A stretch of DNA of 64,000 nucleotides from Bog-473 sp963750075. Its GTDB lineage: Bacteria > Actinomycetota > Acidimicrobiia > Acidimicrobiales > RAAP-2. Position numbers and translations under genes: made by a program. The stretch lies in NCBI GenBank assembly GCA_963750075.1, contig CAVVPG010000008.1, forward strand, positions 1 through 64,000, given 5' to 3'. How positions within the stretch are numbered: position 1 is the stretch's first letter; each line of letters opens with the position of its first letter. Of the stretch, positions 56,218 through 64,000 are shown in pieces. Below the pieces are notes generated by a model that made no database searches, had not been told where the DNA came from, and saw nothing but the letters and a program-made list of their open reading frames with translations.

Positions 56218-57057
56218 GTGGCGCACACCCCGACCGACACCCACGAGTGGATCAGCTTCGAGGACGAGGAGGAGGAGCGGACGTGGCTCTTCGACGTCAC
56301 GTTCCTGACGAGCAACTGGACCTGCATCTTCGGCAACGGGTGCCAGGGCGTGCTCACCGGTCCGGCGCCGGAGCTCGTCCAGGGCTGCTGCAGCTACGGG
56401 GCGCACCTGGTCGACAAGAAGGACGCGCGCCACGTCGAGAAGGCCGCGGCCACGCTGACCCCGGAGGAGTGGCAGAACCACGGGGTCAAGAAGACCGTCA
56501 TCCACACCAACAAGAGCGGCGAGACCGTCACCCGGCTGGTCGACGACGCCTGCATCTTCCTCAACCGTCCCGGGTTCGCCGCCGGCGCCGGCTGCGCGTT
56601 CCACATTGCGGCGGTCAAGCGCGGCCTCAACCCCATGACGCTCAAGCCCGAGGTGTGCTGGCAGCTCCCGCTCCGCCGTGAGGACGAGGTCGACGACGAG
56701 GAGGGCCACGTGACGTCGGTCATCCGCCAATGGGACCGGCGCCACTGGGGCAAGGGCGGCCGGGAGTTCCACTGGTGGTGCACGGAGGCGCCCGACGCCT
56801 TCGTGGGCACCAAGCCGGTCTACGAGGAGATGGAAGCCGAGCTCACGAGGATGGTGGGGACCAAGGTGTACAAGCGGTTCGTGTCGCTCGTCCGGGAGCG
56901 TGAGCAGATGCGGGTCGAGGGGGTGGCACTCCCCCACCCGGCCGTGCGGAGCCGGCGGAACGGTTCGGCGGCGGTGGTCCTGGTGCCGGCGCGGCGACCA
57001 GCGTGGGGGCAAGTGGCGTCGTCCCGAGCATCGAGGGCGGCGGCTAGGCCGCCCTAG
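56218..57057 (+). CDS. Conserved actinobacterial Cys-cluster protein of unknown function
   Basis: 279-aa protein resembling an uncharacterised family widespread in actinobacteria. Cysteines at 36, 42, 57 and 58 (NWTCIFGNGCQG, QGCCSYGAH) plus later ones in DDACIFLNRPGF, GAGCAFH, PEVCWQLP and HWWCTE suggest a YkgJ/DUF3109-like zinc or iron cluster site. GTG 56218 is placed at VAHTPTDTHEW, where family similarity starts; the open frame upstream shadows the surface-protein gene. The ~45-residue Arg/Ala-rich C-terminus looks unconserved. It overlaps the convergent small gene by 4 bp. Confidence 0.82.
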   Translation: MAHTPTDTHEWISFEDEEEERTWLFDVTFLTSNWTCIFGNGCQGVLTGPAPELVQGCCSYGAHLVDKKDARHVEKAAATLTPEEWQNHGVKKTVIHTNKSGETVTRLVDDACIFLNRPGFAAGAGCAFHIAAVKRGLNPMTLKPEVCWQLPLRREDEVDDEEGHVTSVIRQWDRRHWGKGGREFHWWCTEAPDAFVGTKPVYEEMEAELTRMVGTKVYKRFVSLVREREQMRVEGVALPHPAVRSRRNGSAAVVLVPARRPAWGQVASSRASRAAARPP

Positions 57058-57260
57058 TCCTGGAGCGGGTCCTCGTCCGAGTACGACGGGGCAGGGATGG
57101 AGCCGAGGATGCGGTCGTACTTGTCCTCTTCGGCAAGGCACCACGACGCGTGGACGTCCTCGGGTTCAGCCCCGCATTCGGGGCATCTTCCGGTGGACTC
57201 GGTCGAAGACCGCTTCAGGCTGCGCGCTTCCTCGAAGCGCCGATGGCGTCCCTTTTTCAC
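57054..57260 (-). CDS. Small CxxC protein, hypothetical
   Basis: 68-aa basic protein with RCPECGAEPEDVHASWC, two or three cysteines that could bind zinc. GTG 57260 has a clear AGGAG 6 nt upstream, which argues that it is a real gene. The stop TAG interlocks with that of the convergent Cys-cluster gene. No function can be given. Confidence 0.65.
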   Translation of the reverse strand: MKKGRHRRFEEARSLKRSSTESTGRCPECGAEPEDVHASWCLAEEDKYDRILGSIPAPSYSDEDPLQD

Positions 57261-57272
57261 GAGAACTCCTTG

Positions 57273-57806
57273 TCACACCCGGTCCGCACCGTCGCGTTCC
57301 GCCCCACGGCCCGACCGTACGGGCCATCTCGGCCGCCGGTCCAGTGTAGTGGCTTCGGGCGGCTCGGCAGCCCTGGCCCAGGTCAGCACGGGCAATTTTT
57401 CGAGTGCGCTGGGCCGATCCACGTAGCCGCGGATGTCGTTGACGCCGTCGGGCCCCACCCGGAGCACCTGCCAGCGCTCCTGTCCGTCATCGAGTCGCAG
57501 GCCCACGAGGAGGGCGTTGCCGTGCACCTCGACCTCCGTGACGGCCGCCCGGCGCCCCTCGGCCCGGGCCGCGGCGTACCACCGGAGGACCTGCGTGCGG
57601 TTGCGGCACGACGGCGTGGGGTCGTCCGGCGCCCCCCAGTGCACGTCGGGGCTGAGGAGCGCCGCCATCTGCTCGAGGTCGGCGGCGTCGAGCGCCACGC
57701 CGACCCTCTCCGCGATGGCTGCCGCCGTCAGGGGTGCCCCCAGCGGCGCCGGGGCGCTGTCCGAGCCTCCGTCGGCGCGCCGGGCGCCCTCCGTCTCGTC
57801 GCTCAT
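57273..57806 (-). CDS. NTF2/SnoaL-like protein
   Basis: 177-aa protein with one cone-shaped NTF2-like domain: AERVGVALDAADLEQMAALLSPDVHWGAP, RNRTQVLRWYAAARAEG, VEVHGNALLVGLRL. Such domains serve as small enzymes or binding pockets; no catalytic residues are distinctive. ATG 57806 lies 9 nt after a TTTAAT -10 candidate. It is divergent from a small gene starting at 57839. Confidence 0.78.
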   Translation of the reverse strand: MSDETEGARRADGGSDSAPAPLGAPLTAAAIAERVGVALDAADLEQMAALLSPDVHWGAPDDPTPSCRNRTQVLRWYAAARAEGRRAAVTEVEVHGNALLVGLRLDDGQERWQVLRVGPDGVNDIRGYVDRPSALEKLPVLTWARAAEPPEATTLDRRPRWPVRSGRGAERDGADRV

Positions 57807-57825
57807 TCGCCGACCATTAAACCTC

Positions 57826-57838
57826 TACGCTGACCGCC
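57826..57838 (+). promoter_or_regulatory. -10 box of a leaderless promoter
   Basis: TACGCT at 57826-57831, 7 nt before GTG 57839; no SD. The 32-bp gap also carries TTTAAT on the other strand for the divergent gene. Confidence 0.55.
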
Positions 57839-58072
57839 GTGCCCGACTTCGATCCCCAGGCGATGGTCGTCCGCTTCAGGGAGCGGGCCGAAGCGGTGCG
57901 GTCGCGGGGCATGCCCCCCATCGAGGGACCAGAGCGACAGCGGTTCCGCGAGCAGGCGCAGCGGGACTACACCGACTACGCCATGATCGGCGACGCCGAG
58001 GCCGAGCTCGTCGACGGGATCCTCACCCTGCGCATCGACCTGCGGCCGCCCGACCAGCGGGAGGGTGATTAG
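57839..58072 (+). CDS. Small conserved-looking hypothetical protein
   Basis: 77-aa acidic helical protein (VVRFRERAEAVRSRGMPPIEGPERQ, RDYTDYAMIGDAEAELVDGILTLRIDL read in parts). Support comes from the leaderless promoter at the GTG and good codon pattern. It ends 4 bp inside the convergent flavin reductase gene. No function recognised. Confidence 0.65.
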   Translation: MPDFDPQAMVVRFRERAEAVRSRGMPPIEGPERQRFREQAQRDYTDYAMIGDAEAELVDGILTLRIDLRPPDQREGD

Positions 58073-58593
58073 CCGCCGTAGTGCATGCGGGTGTCCTCCA
58101 TCCGCAGCACCTCGGAGGGCTCGCCGCCGACCGCGGTGACCTCGCCGATGCACAGCGTGTGGCTGCCGAGCTCCTCGGCGCGGCTGAGCGCGCAGACGAG
58201 GTGGCCCGCCGCGGACGCCAGCACCGGGAGGCGGTCCGGTCCGACCTCGGTGACGGGCTGGCCCGACATGGCGAGGACGGCCCCGTCAGGGGAGCGGTCG
58301 ACCTCGGTCACCGGCTTCACGAAGCGCCGCACCACGTCACGGTCGGACCGCGCGAGCAGGGAGAGGGCGAAGGAGCCGCCCGCGGTCACGAGTCGCCGGG
58401 TGACCGAGTCGCGCTCGAGCGCGACACCCACCAGCTTGGGATCGATGCACACCTGGACCACGAGGTTGGCAGTCATGAGGTTGACCTCGTCGCCGGCGCG
58501 GCTCCCGACCAGGTAGAGACCCGTGGGCAGCGCCCACAGCACCCGCCGCCGGTGGCGGTCGAGGTCGTCGTCGGGGGTGCCGGCCGCGGTCAT
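58069..58593 (-). CDS. Flavin reductase-like protein
   Basis: 174-aa FMN-binding split-barrel protein: RRVLWALPTGLYLVGSRAGDEVNLMTANLVVQVCIDPKLVGVAL (in parts) and GGSFALSLLARSDRDVVRRF match flavin reductases of two-component monooxygenases. It may supply reduced flavin or be a stand-alone flavoprotein. ATG 58593 overlaps the lipoprotein gene stop (ATGA), so tyrS-lipoprotein-reductase form one coupled run. Confidence 0.85.
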   Translation of the reverse strand: MTAAGTPDDDLDRHRRRVLWALPTGLYLVGSRAGDEVNLMTANLVVQVCIDPKLVGVALERDSVTRRLVTAGGSFALSLLARSDRDVVRRFVKPVTEVDRSPDGAVLAMSGQPVTEVGPDRLPVLASAAGHLVCALSRAEELGSHTLCIGEVTAVGGEPSEVLRMEDTRMHYGG

Positions 58594-59111
58594 CCGAAGA
58601 TGCCGCCCGACGCCCCGTTGTCGGTGGTCGTCGTGGTGGGGACGGCCTTGCCGTCGATCTGCCGGATTCGCTGGAGGGCCTCGTCGTAGAGCGCCTCGGC
58701 CTTGATCCCCTCGCGTTGGGACCGCGCCAGCAGTTTGGCGTCGCTGGTGCCGGCGTCGTAGCAGTCGTTGGCCGCCGTTTGCTCGAGGGTGTAGGCGTTG
58801 TTGAGCAGCTGGGTCACGTCGGGATCGGGCGTCGGCAGCTCGGCGTAGGCCATCTGGGCGTCGTTGAGCAGCGTGCTGCAGGCGGCGTGGACGGCACCCG
58901 TGCCGTTCGCGACGTCCTTGGGCACCCGCGCGTTGTCGGCGGTCAGCGTCCCGATGGTCGCCCCGAACGCGGTCCCGCTGACCCAGGCCGACATCCGGTG
59001 TGCGGGCGAGCCCTGCTGGTCGGCTCCGGCACAGGAGGTGAGAACGAGGGCGGAGCCGAGCAAGAGGACGAGGCCGAGGACGATGGAGGCGGCCCGGGAC
59101 CGAGGCCTCAT
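58590..59111 (-). CDS. Predicted lipoprotein
   Basis: 173-aa protein with a lipoprotein signal: basic start MRPRSR, hydrophobic stretch, and lipobox LTSC, cysteine at residue 27. The mature part is helical (TQLLNNAYTLEQTAANDCYDAG, AEALYDEALQRIRQID in parts) with two further Cys and a Thr-rich tail. Function unknown. ATG 59111 shares ATGA with the tyrS stop. Confidence 0.82.
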   Translation of the reverse strand: MRPRSRAASIVLGLVLLLGSALVLTSCAGADQQGSPAHRMSAWVSGTAFGATIGTLTADNARVPKDVANGTGAVHAACSTLLNDAQMAYAELPTPDPDVTQLLNNAYTLEQTAANDCYDAGTSDAKLLARSQREGIKAEALYDEALQRIRQIDGKAVPTTTTTDNGASGGIFG

Positions 59112-60379
59112 GTGGCCCGGACGATGTGGACGTCCCGCTTGCCCTTGCGCAGCACGAGGTAACGGTCGTGCAGGAGGTCCGCCGGCACCAGGGTGCGGGC
59201 GGCGTCGTCCTGCCGCACGTTGTTGACGTAGGCGCCGCCCTGGTCGATGGTACGCCTCGCCTCGGCCTTCGACTTCGCGAGGCCGGTGCGCTCCAGGACC
59301 TCGGCGACCGTGAGCCCGTCGATCAGCTCGGCCCGCGGGACGGTGGTGGTCGGGGCGTCCTGGGTCACGACCACGAGCATGTCCTCGCTCAGGGCAGCGA
59401 TCTCCTCGCCGAAGAGCGCCCCGGAGGCCTCCTCGCACTTCGCGACCTCGGCGTCCCCGTGCACCAGCGCGACGACGGAGCGGGCCAGCGCCTTCTGCGC
59501 GGCCCGTCGCTCGGGATGCTCGGCGGTGTCGGCGTCGAGTGCCTGGATCTCGGCGTGGTCCAGGAAGGTGAGGAAGCGAAGCAGCCGGCCGACCTGTTCG
59601 TCGGGCGTGTTGACGAAGAACTGGTACATGGCGAAAGGGCTCGTCCGGGTGGGATCGAGCCACACCGTGCCGGTCTCGGTCTTGCCGTACTTGGTGCCGT
59701 CGGGCTTCACGATGAGGGGGGTGGTGAGGCCCCAGCACTCGTCGCCACAGACCTTGCGGATGAGCTCGACCCCCATCGTGATGTTGCCCCACTGGTCGCT
59801 GCCGCCGATCTGGAGGTCGCAGCCGTGGTCGACGTGGAGGCGCAGGAAGTCGTAGGCCTGGAGCAGCATGTAGCTGAACTCGGTGTACGAGATGCCCTGG
59901 TCCGGCCGCTCGAAGCGTGTCCGTACCGATTCCTTGCCGACCATCTGGTTGACCGTGAACTGCTTGCCGACGTCGCGCAGGAACTCGAGGACCGTCATGC
60001 GGCCCAACCAGTCGGCGTTGTTGAGGAGGAGGGCGTGGCCGTCCTTCAGGTCCAGGAACTGGCCCAGCTGCGGGCGGATGTGCACGAGGTGGCTCTCGAT
60101 CGTGTCGAGCTCGAGCAGCTGGCGCTCGTCCTCCTTGCCCCCGGGGTCGCCGATCATGCCGGTGGCGCCGCCGGCCAGGGAGATGGGCCGGTGGCCGGCC
60201 TCCTGGAACCTCCGGAGCGTGCACAGCTGGAGGAGGTTGCCCACGTGGAGGCTGTCGGCCGACGGGTCGAACCCCGCGTAGACGGTCAGGCCGGGCTGGT
60301 CGAGGCGCTCCGGGAGCTCCGTGTCGGTCACCTGGTGGATCAGGCCGCGGAAGGCGAGGTCCTCGGACAACGTGGGCAT
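59108..60379 (-). CDS. tyrS: Tyrosyl-tRNA synthetase
   Basis: Charges tRNA-Tyr. The 423-aa protein has the class I signature (HIGH equivalent) SLHVGNL near residue 43, the tyrosine-site GGSDQWGNI, the KMSKS equivalent KYGKTETG, and a C-terminal S4 RNA-binding domain (RTIDQGGAYVNNVRQ). It faces the carotenoid oxygenase gene across 39 bp. Confidence 0.97.
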   Translation of the reverse strand: MPTLSEDLAFRGLIHQVTDTELPERLDQPGLTVYAGFDPSADSLHVGNLLQLCTLRRFQEAGHRPISLAGGATGMIGDPGGKEDERQLLELDTIESHLVHIRPQLGQFLDLKDGHALLLNNADWLGRMTVLEFLRDVGKQFTVNQMVGKESVRTRFERPDQGISYTEFSYMLLQAYDFLRLHVDHGCDLQIGGSDQWGNITMGVELIRKVCGDECWGLTTPLIVKPDGTKYGKTETGTVWLDPTRTSPFAMYQFFVNTPDEQVGRLLRFLTFLDHAEIQALDADTAEHPERRAAQKALARSVVALVHGDAEVAKCEEASGALFGEEIAALSEDMLVVVTQDAPTTTVPRAELIDGLTVAEVLERTGLAKSKAEARRTIDQGGAYVNNVRQDDAARTLVPADLLHDRYLVLRKGKRDVHIVRAT

Positions 60380-60418
60380 GACCCGACTTTGCCATACGCA
60401 GGTAGGTTGATCGGCCGC

Positions 60419-61885
60419 ATGGTGATCGGGGTCTCACAGGGGCTGGCGCTGCCGATGGAGGGCGTGCTGCCTCCCGACCTCCAGGGGACCTTCTTCCGGG
60501 TGGGTCCGGGCGGGGTGGCGGACGGTTCTCCTGGACGTGGTGATCGTGGCGCCGGGGGTGATGGTGGCGCCGGGGGTGATGGTGGCGGCGGCGGTCCCGG
60601 TGGTGGCGACGACGGTCCCGGTGGTGGCGACGACGGCACGGTGCGCACGCACCGGGGGGCCCTCCATGCCGTAGAGCTACGCGACGGCAAGGCGGTGTCC
60701 TACCTGCGCCGGGAGGCCGACGCAGATGCCGGTGTGTTCTGGCACGCAGGATCGGTGTTGGCACTTCCCGAAAGCGGGCTCCCGTCGCGCTACTCGCGGT
60801 TGCTGGAGCCCCTGGAGTTCGCGGGCCGGCTCTCGGTGCCGATCGCGTCGCACGTCCACCGTGTGGCGGCCGACGGCGGTCGCGTCCTGTTCGCGGTGGA
60901 CGACGGGTGGGAGCGCAACGGCGAGGGTGATCCGAGGCCTTCCGGCGCCGGGGGCGACGGCGAGGTCGAGGCCGAGGGGATCTGGCTGCGCATCGGGGAA
61001 TGGGATGCCACCGGCCGGCTGCGCAGTGCGATGTCGGTGGAGCTCGAGCGGGCGACGTGGCAGCACGACATCGGGGTGACCGCGAATCATGTGGTCTTCA
61101 TCGAGTCCCCGACGACCCGTCTGACCGCTCCCCACGGGAACCCCGTGCCGTTCGGATGGGTACCCGGCGCCGAGGGTTGGATGGGCGTCGTCCGGCGGGG
61201 CGGTGACGGTGGCGACGTGCGGTGGTTCCGGCTCGACCCCTGCCTGGTGACGCACGTCCTCGGGGCGTGGGAGGTGGGCACGGAAGGTGGTGCCGCGGGT
61301 GACGGTCCCGGAGAGATCGTGGTGTACGTCTGTCGCTATGGGGCACCCGAGGCGGGGCAGCCCGTCGACCTCTCCGCTTCCGTGGTCGGTCCCCGGGGCA
61401 TCGGACTGACGACCGTCGGTCGGACCCTCGCGGTCCTGGAGCGCTGGCGGATCACGGGAGAGACGGTCGAGCGGGTCCAGGTCGACGAGCGGCACGTCGA
61501 GTATCCACGGATGGACACGGCGCATGAGGGTGTGCGCTTCCGGCACGGCTACTGCGTCGAGATGACGTGGGGAGATTCGAACTCCGGCGTCTCGCCGGAC
61601 GGAGTCCTGAAGTTCGATCTCGACCGGGACGAGGTCACCGCCTGGAGGCCTGGTCCCTGGCGGAGGGCCAGCGAACCGCTCTTCGTCCGCGCCGCGGACG
61701 GCCGCAGCGACGACGAAGGCTGGCTCCTCACGGTGGTCGACGACGCGAACACGGGCGCCAGCGACCTCTACGTGCTCGACGCGTCGTCGCTGGGGCGCCG
61801 TCGCCCCGAGGCCGTCATCCACCTGCCCGAGCGCCTACCTCTCCGCAGCCACGGGGAGTGGGTGCCGGCCGACCGGTACCGCTGA
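60419..61885 (+). CDS. Carotenoid oxygenase family protein
   Basis: 488-aa non-heme iron dioxygenase of the carotenoid/retinal-pigment family (RPE65/CCD), cleaving polyene or stilbene double bonds. The N-terminus PPDLQGTFFRVGPGG is typical. Iron-ligand histidines can be placed in ASHVHRV, WQHDIGVT, THVLGAWE and LRSHGEW. A Gly/Asp-rich linker at residues ~35-75 is encoded by exact tandem repeats. ATG 60419 is 10 nt after TAGGTT; the reading frame upstream is a tyrS shadow. The substrate is unknown; no carotenoid genes are nearby. Confidence 0.85.
   Translation: MVIGVSQGLALPMEGVLPPDLQGTFFRVGPGGVADGSPGRGDRGAGGDGGAGGDGGGGGPGGGDDGPGGGDDGTVRTHRGALHAVELRDGKAVSYLRREADADAGVFWHAGSVLALPESGLPSRYSRLLEPLEFAGRLSVPIASHVHRVAADGGRVLFAVDDGWERNGEGDPRPSGAGGDGEVEAEGIWLRIGEWDATGRLRSAMSVELERATWQHDIGVTANHVVFIESPTTRLTAPHGNPVPFGWVPGAEGWMGVVRRGGDGGDVRWFRLDPCLVTHVLGAWEVGTEGGAAGDGPGEIVVYVCRYGAPEAGQPVDLSASVVGPRGIGLTTVGRTLAVLERWRITGETVERVQVDERHVEYPRMDTAHEGVRFRHGYCVEMTWGDSNSGVSPDGVLKFDLDRDEVTAWRPGPWRRASEPLFVRAADGRSDDEGWLLTVVDDANTGASDLYVLDASSLGRRRPEAVIHLPERLPLRSHGEWVPADRYR
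60548..60634. repeat. Tandem repeats inside the carotenoid oxygenase gene
   Basis: Two exact 18-bp copies (ggcgccgggggtgatggt at 60548-60565 and 60566-60583), then two exact 21-bp copies at 60593-60613 and 60614-60634 (ggtcccggtggtggcgacga plus c). Both unit sizes keep the frame and expand a Gly/Asp-rich linker. Confidence 0.9.
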
Positions 61886-61942
61886 CGCCTTGTGGCCCGA
61901 GACCGGTACGCGCGTACCCGCTGCGCCGCCCGCCGACCGTTC

Positions 61943-63271
61943 ATGCTTCGTATGGCACTCTCCACCCTCCGAGACGGCCCTCGGCCCGACACCGTGTCAC
62001 GTCGAACCGAGAGCCTCGTCGCGAGCGTGGCGCAGCACCACCGTGCCATCTCGGCCCATCAGAGCCAGTTGCTCGCCGCGGTGGTCGAACTCGACCGGCG
62101 CAAGGCCTGGCGGGTCGACGGGGCCACCTCCATGGTGGCGTGGCTCGTCCAGCGCTGCGGTGTCACGGCGACGACGGCCCGTGAATGGGTGACCGCCGCC
62201 GCGAAGCTGCACCAGCTGCCGAAGATCTCCGAGGCCCTCTCGCAGGGGAAGCTGTCCTTCGACCAGGTCAAGCCGCTCGTCGAGGTCGCCAAGCCCGACA
62301 CCGACGCCAAGCTCGCCGAGCAGGCCACGCACTGGTCGGCCAAGCAGGTGCGTGAGCTCGCGATCGCAGCCCGCAACCAGTCCGACGAGCAGGCGACGGG
62401 CTGGTACGCCCGGCGCTTTCTCCGGTTCGACGATCGCCGCCGCAGCTTGACGGGTGTCCTCCCCGAGGACCAGTACACCATTGTGAAGAGCTCGCTCATC
62501 GCCCGGGCCCGCCGGCGCCTGGGCGACGGTACGCCGTTCGATCAGCGCATGGCCGACGCCCTGGTCGCCGTGTGCCGGACCGATGCCGACAAGAACCCCG
62601 GCACGGGCACCCCCGCGGGGGAGCCGGCCCGGGCCGGTGGCGCCCGCCGGAACCGGCCGACGGTGGTCGTCCACGCGGACATGGGCTACCTGGCCGGAGG
62701 CGGGGGTGGAGCCGAGCTCGACGTGCTCGGCCCGCTCTCACGGGAGGTCGCTCGCCGGCTCGCCTGCGACGCCAAGGTTCTCGTCTCGGGCGACGGGTCG
62801 GGAGGACAGAGTCTCAACGTCGGGCGGGCGAGGCGAGATCCCACCGACGCCCAGCGCCTGGAGATCCGGCGCCGGGACAAGGGGTGTCGCTTCCCCGGCT
62901 GCACCCACACCGAGTTCACCGACGTGCACCACGTCCGGCACTGGATCGATGGTGGGCCGACCGACCTGTGCAATCTCGTCGAGCTGTGCGACCAACATCA
63001 CCGCTGCGTCCACGAGATGGGGTGGAAGATGTCGGGCGACGCCAACGTGGAGCTGACCTTCAGGAGCCCGACGGGGCGGCGCTCCACGTCGACGCCCTCC
63101 CCCACCTTCACGTCGAGCGCGAGACGGACCGCCTGGTTGATCGCGTCGTGCAGGGCGACGTTCTGCGTCCGTCCCGGCACCATCACCCGGATCAGCGAGG
63201 GCGAGCGCACGGCCGCGGCCGCCGCGAGGGCCGGCTCGAGCTCGGACGGCGCGGTCACGTCGCGCACATGA
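61943..63271 (+). CDS. DUF222 / HNH endonuclease domain protein with run-on C-terminus
   Basis: ~442-aa protein. The N-terminal DUF222 domain covers about residues 20-300. The C-terminal HNH domain has GCRFPGCTHTEF, DVHHVRHWIDGGPTDLCNL and CDQHHRCVHEMGW, with Cys, His-His, Asn and His intact. These genes are repeated in many actinobacterial genomes and may be mobile, though their role is unclear. Family similarity ends near ELTFRSPTGRR (about 63085). The last ~65 residues are antisense to menD and look like read-through to a chance stop. The start is ATG 61943 or 61952. Confidence 0.82.
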   Translation: MLRMALSTLRDGPRPDTVSRRTESLVASVAQHHRAISAHQSQLLAAVVELDRRKAWRVDGATSMVAWLVQRCGVTATTAREWVTAAAKLHQLPKISEALSQGKLSFDQVKPLVEVAKPDTDAKLAEQATHWSAKQVRELAIAARNQSDEQATGWYARRFLRFDDRRRSLTGVLPEDQYTIVKSSLIARARRRLGDGTPFDQRMADALVAVCRTDADKNPGTGTPAGEPARAGGARRNRPTVVVHADMGYLAGGGGGAELDVLGPLSREVARRLACDAKVLVSGDGSGGQSLNVGRARRDPTDAQRLEIRRRDKGCRFPGCTHTEFTDVHHVRHWIDGGPTDLCNLVELCDQHHRCVHEMGWKMSGDANVELTFRSPTGRRSTSTPSPTFTSSARRTAWLIASCRATFCVRPGTITRISEGERTAAAAARAGSSSDGAVTSRT

Positions 63272-64000
63272 AGCCCGAACCCGCGCGCGACCGCGCCCAG
63301 GTCGCTGGTGGGCGGGGTGCCGAAGAGCCGTTCGAACAGGCCCTCCTCGACCGACGCGGCCTGGGGAAGGAAGGAGAAGATCCCTCCCCCGCCGTTGTCG
63401 AGCACGACGAAGCTGCACGGGACGTCCGGGACGTTGACCAGGCCCGAGACGTCGTGAAGGAACGCCAGGTCGCCGAGCAACGCCACCGTCCTCCCACTCG
63501 ATCCGGACGAGGCCACGCCGAGTGCCGTCGACACGACCCCGTCGATCCCGTTGGCGCCTCGGTTGGCCAGGACACGGGGTGGGTTCGGGACGGCGGGAGC
63601 GAACCACTCGAGATCGCGCATGGGCATGGAGGCCGCCACGACGAGCGTGGCATCGGACGCCGCGGCGTGGAGGTGGACGGAACGGGCGACCTGCGGTTCA
63701 TTGAGATTGCCGTCGAGGGCTGCGGCGATTGCCGTCTGTGCCCGCTCCTCCCACAGCTGCCAGGACCCGAGCCACTCCGGATCGCACGGTGACGCGTTCT
63801 CGATCGCTGCGGTCAGCCAGCGATCGGCCCCGCACTGGTGGAACTCGGTCGCTGCCCGGAGCGGGTCCGGCCATCGGCCCCAAGGGTCGACGACGACGAC
63901 CCTGGCCCCCGCCCGCCCGGCGTCCGCGACGTACTCGCCGAGGGCCTTGGAGAGCCACGGTGCGCCGAGCACCACGACGGTCTCGGCCAGCGGAGGATGG
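62998..64000 (-). CDS. menD: MenD, 5' end outside the window, with run-on C-terminus
   Basis: C-terminal part of the TPP-dependent SEPHCHC synthase of menaquinone synthesis; the frame is open to the window edge. TPP/Mg motif GDLAFLHDVSGL and the MenD-specific DNGGGGIFSFLPQA are present, as is NRGANGIDGVVSTALG. Normal MenD would end soon after NVALHDAINQAVRLAL (about 63130), but no stop occurs there. The frame continues ~45 codons, antisense to the HNH gene, to 62998. This suggests that the native 3' end was replaced. Confidence 0.9.
   Translation of the reverse strand, partial: HPPLAETVVVLGAPWLSKALGEYVADAGRAGARVVVVDPWGRWPDPLRAATEFHQCGADRWLTAAIENASPCDPEWLGSWQLWEERAQTAIAAALDGNLNEPQVARSVHLHAAASDATLVVAASMPMRDLEWFAPAVPNPPRVLANRGANGIDGVVSTALGVASSGSSGRTVALLGDLAFLHDVSGLVNVPDVPCSFVVLDNGGGGIFSFLPQAASVEEGLFERLFGTPPTSDLGAVARGFGLHVRDVTAPSELEPALAAAAAVRSPSLIRVMVPGRTQNVALHDAINQAVRLALDVKVGEGVDVERRPVGLLKVSSTLASPDIFHPISWTQR

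Overview
This is a gene-dense, very GC-rich chromosomal window from an actinobacterium, most likely of the class Acidimicrobiia. Almost every base is coding and no gene-free gap exceeds about 300 bp. The backbone gene order is the classic actinobacterial one: infC-rpmI-rplT-trmH-pheS-pheT next to argCJBDFRGH, and aroCKBQ-pepP-efp-nusB next to pyrRBC-carAB-pyrDF-mihF-gmk-rpoZ-coaBC-metK-priA-def-fmt. The integration host factor MihF, the helicase-dead PriA, a WS/DGAT acyltransferase and a secreted protein ending in six GYW-x-V-x-x-DGG-x-F type repeats fit this assignment. I saw no rRNA, tRNA or CRISPR array.

Layout. 66-1538: a triacylglycerol/wax ester synthase. 1782-10300: the complete arginine operon argC-J-B-D-F-R-G-H on the minus strand, with tandem ARG boxes at the argC start. 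10376-17371: a GNAT protein, then the pheT/pheS/rplT/rpmI/infC translation block. 17572-22000: single genes of mixed orientation (DUF1844-like, SRPBCC, TetR, cold-shock, hisG, thioesterase, alpha/beta hydrolase), with a 157-bp MITE-like element at 20654-20810. 22216-28476: riboflavin genes ribD-ribBA-ribH (no ribE), a phosphonatase-like HAD and FAD oxidoreductase pair, rpe and a SAM methyltransferase. 28479-35712: fmt, def, priA, metK, coaBC, rpoZ, gmk, mihF. 35763-44958: the full de novo UMP pathway, pyrR-B-C-carA-carB-pyrD-pyrF, preceded by an RNA hairpin that matches the PyrR-binding consensus. 45085-46727: an inserted GntR regulator plus membrane-anchored NHL-repeat protein. 46785-53054: nusB, efp, pepP, the shikimate genes aroQ-B-K-C, and an NfuA-like Fe-S carrier. 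53271-61885: a large beta-helix/propeller surface protein, a Cys-cluster protein, small conserved genes, flavin reductase, lipoprotein, tyrS and a carotenoid oxygenase. 61943-64000: a DUF222/HNH endonuclease gene whose 3' end runs into a 5'-truncated menD.

How the genes work together. Most operon junctions are ATGA/GTGA stop-start overlaps, so translational coupling is the rule in the arg, pyr, aro and metK-coaBC runs. Arginine synthesis looks controlled by ArgR acting on its own operon. Pyrimidine synthesis looks controlled by PyrR masking its own ribosome binding site. Many lone genes have a TANNNT -10 box only 6-8 nt before the start codon and no Shine-Dalgarno sequence, which indicates leaderless mRNAs.

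Points that deserve attention are the PyrR loop, an apparent AUC start in infC with a 5-codon upstream ORF, pheT without a standard start codon (AUC start or one-base indel), the MITE-like element, the menD/HNH tail-to-tail collision, missing ribE and pyrK, and the inserted phosphonate and GntR-NHL modules. All product calls rest on reading motifs and family resemblance; no database search was possible.
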